Of a stretch of DNA of 8,617 bases, positions 5,510 through 8,617 are shown piece by piece. A program made the translations under genes and the position numbers. Position 1 is the stretch's first letter, and each line of letters begins with the position of its first letter. Source of the DNA: Collinsella sp. CAG:166 (GTDB lineage: Bacteria > Actinomycetota > Coriobacteriia > Coriobacteriales > Coriobacteriaceae); contig FR878629.1 of the NCBI GenBank assembly GCA_000434535.1, positions 39,543-48,159 on the forward strand, written 5' to 3'. The notes beneath the pieces were generated by a model. The model was not told where the DNA came from. It ran no database searches and was given only the letters and a program-made list of their open reading frames with translations.

Positions 5510-5770
5510 ATGACTGATTCGCGTAACTCGCGTAAGGTCCGTACGGGTGTCGTTACCTCCGTCTCCGGTGCTAAGACCATTGTTGTCACCATCACCGAGC
5601 GCAAGCGTCACCCCAAGTACGGCAAGATGATGACCAGCTCCAAGAAGCTGCACGCTCACGACGAGGAGTGCACGGCTGGCGTGGGCGACACCGTCCGCGT
5701 TATGGAGACCCGTCCTATGTCCAAGATGAAGCGTTGGCGCCTCATCGAGGTCGTCGAGCGCGCTAAATAA
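5510..5770 (+). CDS. rpsQ: 30S ribosomal protein S17 (uS17)
   Basis: S17 is a primary 16S rRNA-binding protein of the 30S body. The 86 residues have the OB-fold family pattern: RKVRTGVVTSVSGAKTIVVTITERKRHPKYGK, then KLHAHDEECTAGVGDTVRVMETRPMSKMKRWRLIEVVERA. AAGGAG at 5499-5504 lies five bases before the ATG. Sixteen bases separate it from rpmC. It is the last gene before a 118-base gap, and in E. coli rpsQ is the last gene of the S10 operon, so a transcription boundary here is possible. Confidence 0.97.
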   Translation: MTDSRNSRKVRTGVVTSVSGAKTIVVTITERKRHPKYGKMMTSSKKLHAHDEECTAGVGDTVRVMETRPMSKMKRWRLIEVVERAK

Positions 5771-5772
5771 GC

Positions 5773-5788
5773 AGTCGCTCTTACGACT
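5773..5788 (+). other. Small hairpin after rpsQ
   Basis: AGTCG (5773-5777), loop CTCTTA, CGACT (5784-5788), starting just after the rpsQ stop. The stem is only five pairs and no T-run follows, so it is at best an mRNA end-protecting or weak pausing element. Confidence 0.25.
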
Positions 5789-5797
5789 TGTACGTTT

Positions 5798-5878
5798 CCG
5801 AAGATGTGCGTATGCCTGGCTTGCATACCACGGGCCGTATAAAGGCTGCGCACCTCTCTTCGGTTCTTAGTTCGGAGG
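5798..5878 (+). promoter_or_regulatory. rplN: rplN leader: three-way-junction type fold with a competing pairing at the ribosome-binding site
   Basis: CCGAAGA-T-GTGCG (5798-5810) pairs with CGCAC-CTC-TCTTCGG (5849-5863), a 12-pair closing stem with an asymmetric internal loop. Inside are TATGC/GCATA (5811-5815/5823-5827) and GCC-GTATAAA-GGC (5834-5846). TCCGAA (5797-5802), part of the closing stem, can instead pair with TTCGGA (5871-5876), which overlaps the Shine-Dalgarno GGAGG (5874-5878) of rplN. This resembles a translational switch in shape. It sits at the position of the E. coli S10/spc operon boundary. No folding was computed. Confidence 0.45.
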
Positions 5879-5888
5879 AACATCTACC

Positions 5889-6257
5889 ATGATTCAGATG
5901 CAAACCATGCTGAACGTCGCCGACAACTCCGGCGCTCGCAAGATTCGCTGCATCAAGGTGCTTGGCGGTTCCAAGCGTCGTTATGCAGGCATCGGCGATG
6001 TGTTCATCGGTGCTGTCCAGGAGGCTACCCCTGGCGCCAACGTCAAGAAGAAGGACGTTGTCCGTTGCGTCGTCGTTCGCACCGTTAAGGAGATCCGCCG
6101 CAAGGATGGCTCCTATATTCGCTTTGATGAGAACGCCTGCGTTGTCATCAACAACGATGGTTCGCCCGTCGGCACCCGTATCTTCGGGCCCGTCGCTCGC
6201 GAGCTTCGTGACAAGAAGTACATGAAGATCGTCTCGCTCGCTCCCGAGACCCTGTAG
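5889..6257 (+). CDS. rplN: 50S ribosomal protein L14 (uL14)
   Basis: L14 forms an intersubunit bridge with helix 44 of 16S rRNA and is where the silencing factor RsfS docks in bacteria. The 122 residues match the family over their whole length: IQMQTMLNVADNSGARKIRCIKVLGG at the start, KKKDVVRCVVVRTVKEIRRKDGSYIRFDENACVVIN in the middle, and GTRIFGPVARELRDKKYMKIVSLAPE at the end. GGAGG at 5874-5878 lies ten bases before the ATG. In E. coli rplN opens the spc operon. Here it follows a 118-base structured gap, so it may open a separate unit or be separately tuned. rplX follows after 13 bases. Confidence 0.97.
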   Translation: MIQMQTMLNVADNSGARKIRCIKVLGGSKRRYAGIGDVFIGAVQEATPGANVKKKDVVRCVVVRTVKEIRRKDGSYIRFDENACVVINNDGSPVGTRIFGPVARELRDKKYMKIVSLAPETL

Positions 6258-6270
6258 TTAGGGGAGATAT

Positions 6271-6576
6271 ATGTATATCAAGAAGGGCGATAAGGTCCAG
6301 GTTCTCTCTGGTAAGGATCGCGGCAAGCAGGGCGTTGTCCTGCGTGCTCTCCCCGCCGAGAACAAGGTCGTTGTCGAGGGCGTTTCGGTCGTCAAGAAGG
6401 CCGTCAAGCCCAACGCTGCCAACCAGCAGGGCGGCATCGTTTCGCAGGAGGCTCCCATCGACGCCTCCAACGTCAATCTCGTTTGTCCCGAGTGCGGTAA
6501 GGTTACCCGCGTCGGTCACGAGAAGGACGGCAAGAACAAGCTGCGCGTCTGCAAGAAGTGCGGCCACAAGTTCTAA
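6271..6576 (+). CDS. rplX: 50S ribosomal protein L24 (uL24) with C-terminal CxxC pairs
   Basis: L24 starts 50S assembly by binding the 5' domain of 23S rRNA. The 101 residues begin with the KOW motif (KKGDKVQVLSGKDRGKQGVVL, residues 4-24) and continue with VVEGVSVVKKAVKP. They end with CPEC (72-75) and CKKC (94-97), which could bind zinc. Similar ends occur in other actinobacterial and many Gram-positive L24 proteins. GGAG at 6263-6266 is unusually close, four bases before the ATG. The gene itself is complete. However, bases from 6392 (codon 41) to its end are repeated in perfect reverse complement at 6803-6987. rplE, normally next, is not found; hairpins and a terminator follow. Confidence 0.96.
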   Translation: MYIKKGDKVQVLSGKDRGKQGVVLRALPAENKVVVEGVSVVKKAVKPNAANQQGGIVSQEAPIDASNVNLVCPECGKVTRVGHEKDGKNKLRVCKKCGHKF

Positions 6577-6602
6577 GCTACCTGCAACATCAAGTTGCTA
6601 GC
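6577..6602 (+). other. Hairpin directly after the rplX stop
   Basis: GCTA (6577-6580) pairs with TAGC (6599-6602), and GCAAC (6584-6588) with GTTGC (6594-6598) around the loop ATCAA, with a CCT bulge. It begins at the base after the rplX TAA and precedes the terminator. The mirrored copy is at 6777-6802. Confidence 0.4.
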
Positions 6603-6604
6603 AC

Positions 6605-6638
6605 AGGCCCGGATGCTACGGCACCCGGGCCTTTTTTC
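6605..6638 (+). terminator. Intrinsic terminator after rplX
   Basis: AGGCCCGG (6605-6612) pairs with CCGGGCCT (6625-6632). A further TGC/GCA pairing (6614-6616/6621-6623) lies inside, and a run of six T (6632-6637) follows. This is a textbook Rho-independent terminator on the + strand, 28 bases after rplX. If native to this place, it ends the r-protein transcript before rplE. Confidence 0.85.
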
Positions 6639-6647
6639 TATCCCTAC

Positions 6648-6731
6648 TGATCCCTTGGGGACGGAGGAAAACGGATCATTGCCGTCCGCAAGGGTGTCGG
6701 TGATCCGTTTTCCTCCGTCCCCAAGGGATCA
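6648..6731. repeat. Pair of inverted 31-base REP-like units bounded by TGATCC...GGATCA
   Basis: Unit 1 is 6648-6678 and unit 2 is its reverse complement at 6701-6731. Each starts TGATCC and ends GGATCA. The 22-base spacer holds CCGTCCGCAAGGG (6682-6694), which matches CCGTCCCCAAGGG (6715-6727) of unit 2 at 12 of 13 positions, so the spacer carries a decayed third piece of the same motif. This looks like a dispersed palindromic intergenic repeat. It sits at the centre of the large inverted repeat and may have served as its pivot. Confidence 0.55.
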
Positions 6732-6740
6732 GTAGGGATA

Positions 6741-6774
6741 GAAAAAAGGCCCGGGTGCCGTAGCATCCGGGCCT
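6741..6774 (-). terminator. Intrinsic terminator downstream of tyrS (mirror copy)
   Basis: This is the exact reverse complement of the terminator at 6605-6638. Read on the - strand it has the same eight-pair GC-rich stem and a run of six T, and it lies just past the TAG that ends the tyrS reading frame. Because the arms are identical, the sequence cannot say which copy is the original. Confidence 0.8.
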
Positions 6775-6777
6775 GTG

Positions 6778-8172
6778 CTAGCAACTTGATGTTGCAGGTA
6801 GCTTAGAACTTGTGGCCGCACTTCTTGCAGACGCGCAGCTTGTTCTTGCCGTCCTTCTCGTGACCGACGCGGGTAACCTTACCGCACTCGGGACAAACGA
6901 GATTGACGTTGGAGGCGTCGATGGGAGCCTCCTGCGAAACGATGCCGCCCTGCTGGTTGGCAGCGTTGGGCTTGACGGCCTTCTTGAGCCCACGGAGAGG
7001 GTGTCGCCCAGCTTGAGGGCGCTGGGGTCGATGTTGTAGCTCTTGGAAGCCACGGCCTTGCCGTTGATCTTGACGCCGCCGCCGTCGATGTCGCGACGGG
7101 CCTGGCCGGCGCTGGCCGAAAGGCCCAGGTCCTTGAGCAGGCCGGCGAGGTAGATCTGGCCCTCGTCGTTGACAGTTAGCTCAACGTGCTTCTCGGGGAA
7201 GTCGGCGAGCTGGCCCTCCTTGAACACGCGGTCGAACTCGGCCTGTGCCTCGTCGCCGGCGCCGGCGCCGTGGTAGGTATCGCACAGGTCGCGGCCCAGA
7301 GCGCGCTTGAGTTCATAGGGATCGGCAGAGCCGTCGGCCAGAGCAGCGTCGATCTTGTCGACCTCGGCCGGGGTGAGCGAGCTCGCCAGGCGGTAGTACT
7401 TGCCGATCATCTCGTCGGGGATGGACATGGTCTTGCCGAACATATCCTTGGGCGCGTCGGTCAGGCCGATGTAGTTACCGTAGGACTTGGACATCTTACG
7501 GACGCCATCGGTGCCCTCGAGCAACGGCATGGTGAGCGCGATCTGGGGCTCCATGCCCATCTTCTCCATGAGCTCACGGCCGGCGAGCAGGTTGAAGAGC
7601 TGATCGGTGCCGCCCATTTCCACGTCAGCCTTAATCATGACCGAATCGTATGCCTGCATCACGGGATACAAGAACTCATGCAGGGCGATCGGCGTCTGAG
7701 ACTGATAGCGCTTGGTAAAGTCGTCGCGCTCAAGAATACGGGCGACGGTGAACTTGGAGCACACCTGCAGCAGACCGGCGAGATCCATCGACAAGATCCA
7801 GTCACCGTTGTGCACGATGGTGGTCTTCTCGGGATCCAGGATCTTCATGGCCTGGCTCACATAGGTCTCGGCGTTGGCCTCGATCTGCTCCTGCGAAAGC
7901 TGCGGGCGGGTGGAATTCTTGCCCGAGGGGTCGCCAATCAGCGCGGTGCCGTTGCCGATGATGAGGGTGACGTTGTGGCCCAGGTCCTGGAACTGACGCA
8001 TCTTGCGCAGGGGCACGGCATGGCCCAGGTGCAGGTCGGGGCTGGTGGGATCGACGCCGAGCTTGATGTTGAGGGGCTCGCCCTTCTCAAGCTTCTTGCG
8101 AAGGTCGGCCTCGGGGACGATCTGCGCGGCGCCCGAGGTGATGATACGCATTTGCTCGTCAACAGACAGCAT
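6778..8172 (-). CDS. tyrS: Tyrosine--tRNA ligase (KMSKS type), C terminus replaced by foreign frame
   Basis: This class I synthetase charges tRNA-Tyr with tyrosine using ATP. Residues 1-395 are normal: HLGH (48-51) is the HIGH signature, GGTDQ (187-191) lies in the active-site region, KMSKS (226-230) is the second ATP signature, and an S4-type RNA-binding domain occupies about 340-395. The KMSKS form with GNYIGL marks the subgroup distinct from the KFGKT-type E. coli enzyme. After Gly395 (codon 6988-6990) the frame enters the inverted-repeat arm and reads 69 unrelated Ser/Arg/Ala-rich residues to a TAG. The usual last seven or so residues (a KRKFxRL-like end) are missing. The ATG at 8172 has AGGAGG at 8180-8185, a strong Shine-Dalgarno. 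The gene lies 96 bases downstream of the U32 gene on the same strand. Confidence 0.93.
   Translation of the reverse strand: MLSVDEQMRIITSGAAQIVPEADLRKKLEKGEPLNIKLGVDPTSPDLHLGHAVPLRKMRQFQDLGHNVTLIIGNGTALIGDPSGKNSTRPQLSQEQIEANAETYVSQAMKILDPEKTTIVHNGDWILSMDLAGLLQVCSKFTVARILERDDFTKRYQSQTPIALHEFLYPVMQAYDSVMIKADVEMGGTDQLFNLLAGRELMEKMGMEPQIALTMPLLEGTDGVRKMSKSYGNYIGLTDAPKDMFGKTMSIPDEMIGKYYRLASSLTPAEVDKIDAALADGSADPYELKRALGRDLCDTYHGAGAGDEAQAEFDRVFKEGQLADFPEKHVELTVNDEGQIYLAGLLKDLGLSASAGQARRDIDGGGVKINGKAVASKSYNIDPSALKLGDTLSVGSRRPSSPTLPTSRAASFRRRLPSTPPTSISFVPSAVRLPASVTRRTARTSCASARSAATSSKLPATSSC
6803..6987 (-). pseudogene. Reverse-strand copy of the 3' part of rplX
   Basis: This is the reverse complement of rplX from within codon 41 to its stop; the TAA corresponds to 6803-6805. 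It lacks the start, the ribosome-binding site and the KOW motif, so it cannot make L24. The tyrS reading frame runs through it in a different frame. It exists only because of the inverted repeat and may not be present in the real genome. Confidence 0.85.
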
Positions 8173-8194
8173 TGGGTATCCTCCTTTTGCTATA

Positions 8195-8219
8195 GCACCC
8201 TCGCCGAAAACGGCGGTGC
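8195..8219 (-). promoter_or_regulatory. Hairpin in the tyrS leader
   Basis: CGCCG (8202-8206) pairs with CGGCG (8211-8215) around a four-base loop, extended by GCAC/GTGC (8195-8198/8216-8219) across a three-base bulge. It lies just upstream of the tyrS Shine-Dalgarno. No T-run follows on the - strand, so it is not a clear terminator for the U32 gene. The whole leader is far too short for a T-box. Confidence 0.35.
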
Positions 8220-8268
8220 TGGAAGTCCATAAACTCTCTTATGATAACAAACTGACGCGACGCAGCAT

Positions 8269-8617
8269 CTACGACAGGAAAATCCTCGTCCTGCCGCATG
8301 CGTCGATGGCAACTGGCAGACGCGTGCCGTCACGCTCGACCAGATAGCGCACCTGCCGACGACGCAAGCAGTCGCGGCAACGGACCTGCCCCGTCGCATC
8401 GGTGGCACAGACGCCCTCGGCGGTCAGCAGGCAGTGCTCGCACACCATAAGCTCGGGACGGTCGGCGTCGACCGGACCCAAGACGCCGGGTTCAGCAGCC
8501 AGTTCGGCAATACGCTCCCTATCATTGCTGAGCAACTCGGCAGGCAAGTATACCCACCCCGCGCCAAGCCCGCGCAGCCAGGCAAGCGTGGCCCGATTGG
8601 CGCAGAACACCGGCGCC
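8269..8617 (-). CDS. U32 family protein (peptidase U32 / RNA-modification type), C-terminal end, cut by window edge
   Basis: The frame is open from the right edge to the TAG at 8269-8271, giving about 115 residues; the GTG near 8610 is internal. Seen: VFCANRATLAWLRGLGAGWVYLPAELLSNDRERIAEL, the barrel end where U32 proteins have NR-x-x-L-x-x-x-x-x-LG and a strand before a Pro-Glu. It is followed by ELMVCEHCLLTAEGVC and CRDCLRR, then a RYLVERDGTRLPV segment and a short end. Known of the family: members include collagenase-like proteins and the RNA/ubiquinone hydroxylation proteins RlhA, TrhP and UbiU/UbiV, some of which hold an iron-sulfur cluster with four cysteines. The cysteines here could do that, but only the tail is visible. 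It is probably cotranscribed with tyrS. Confidence 0.7.
   Translation of the reverse strand, partial: APVFCANRATLAWLRGLGAGWVYLPAELLSNDRERIAELAAEPGVLGPVDADRPELMVCEHCLLTAEGVCATDATGQVRCRDCLRRRQVRYLVERDGTRLPVAIDACGRTRIFLS

Larger units (their letters stand above)
6392..6987. repeat. Perfect 287-base inverted repeat with 22-base spacer
   Basis: The left arm 6392-6678 and right arm 6701-6987 are exact reverse complements; I compared them block by block and found no mismatch. The spacer is 6679-6700. Pairing stops at 6988 (G) against 6391 (G), which would need C. The arms hold the last 61 codons of rplX, the hairpin and terminator behind it, and a REP-like segment. Perfect identity means the event is very recent or technical. 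A fold-back chimera or misjoined assembly is my first explanation, with true inverted duplication second. Confidence 0.97.

Noticed and set aside
5788..5816. Promoter TTGTAC-N17-TATGCC before rplN
   Set aside because: Spacing is ideal, but only three of six bases match in each hexamer; too weak to list.
7186..8232. 348-codon + strand frame opposite tyrS
   Set aside because: tyrS on the other strand has intact catalytic motifs and a perfect Shine-Dalgarno; this frame has neither.
8173..8268. T-box leader for tyrS
   Set aside because: Only 96 bases are available and no specifier loop, T-box sequence or terminator/antiterminator pair is visible.
1..8617. Mobile element, CRISPR array, tRNA or rRNA genes
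   Set aside because: No transposase or integrase frame, no regularly spaced repeats, and no cloverleaf or rRNA sequence was seen. The inverted repeat has no transposon-like content.

Overview
The window looks like chromosomal DNA of a GC-rich actinobacterium of the class Coriobacteriia, most likely Collinsella or a close relative. This rests on how the ribosomal proteins read (L24 with a C-terminal CxxC...CxxC ribbon, L16 with an acidic Ala/Glu-rich tail), on strong AAG/GAG/CGT/GTC codon bias, and on the gene order. It is recognition from memory, not a search result.

Layout. (1) Bases 1-334: the C-terminal part of a histidine-phosphatase (phosphoglycerate mutase-like) protein, cut by the left edge. 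(2) 335-787: a 453-base gene-free stretch with a long imperfect palindrome, a 26-base block that recurs before rplB, a possible promoter and a leader hairpin. (3) 788-6576: twelve ribosomal protein genes on the + strand in the classical order rplC-rplD-rplW-rplB-rpsS-rplV-rpsC-rplP-rpmC-rpsQ-(gap)-rplN-rplX. rpsJ, which usually heads this cluster, is absent from its expected place. The rpsQ/rplN gap falls at the E. coli S10/spc operon boundary. (4) 6577-6777: hairpins and intrinsic terminators inside a perfect 287-base inverted repeat (6392-6678 and 6701-6987, 22-base spacer). (5) 6778-8172: tyrS on the - strand. Its last codons are replaced by reverse-complemented, out-of-frame rplX sequence from the right arm. 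(6) 8269-8617: the C-terminal end of a U32-family protein on the - strand, cut by the right edge.

How the genes work together. The twelve r-proteins are 50S (L3, L4, L23, L2, L22, L16, L29, L14, L24) and 30S (S19, S3, S17) components. Their spacing is tight: rplD/rplW abut stop-to-start, and rpsC/rplP and rplP/rpmC overlap by one base, which suggests translational coupling. The larger gaps (before rplC, rplB and rplN) each hold hairpins, and before rplB and rplN there are competing pairings that could mask the ribosome-binding site. These are the most plausible places for undescribed autoregulation.

The most important caution is the perfect inverted repeat. It duplicates the 3' half of rplX in reverse, breaks the end of tyrS, and sits where rplE would normally follow. 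Either a very recent inverted duplication or a fold-back/assembly chimera would explain it, and I think the artefact is more likely. I see no new defence system, mobile element or CRISPR array.
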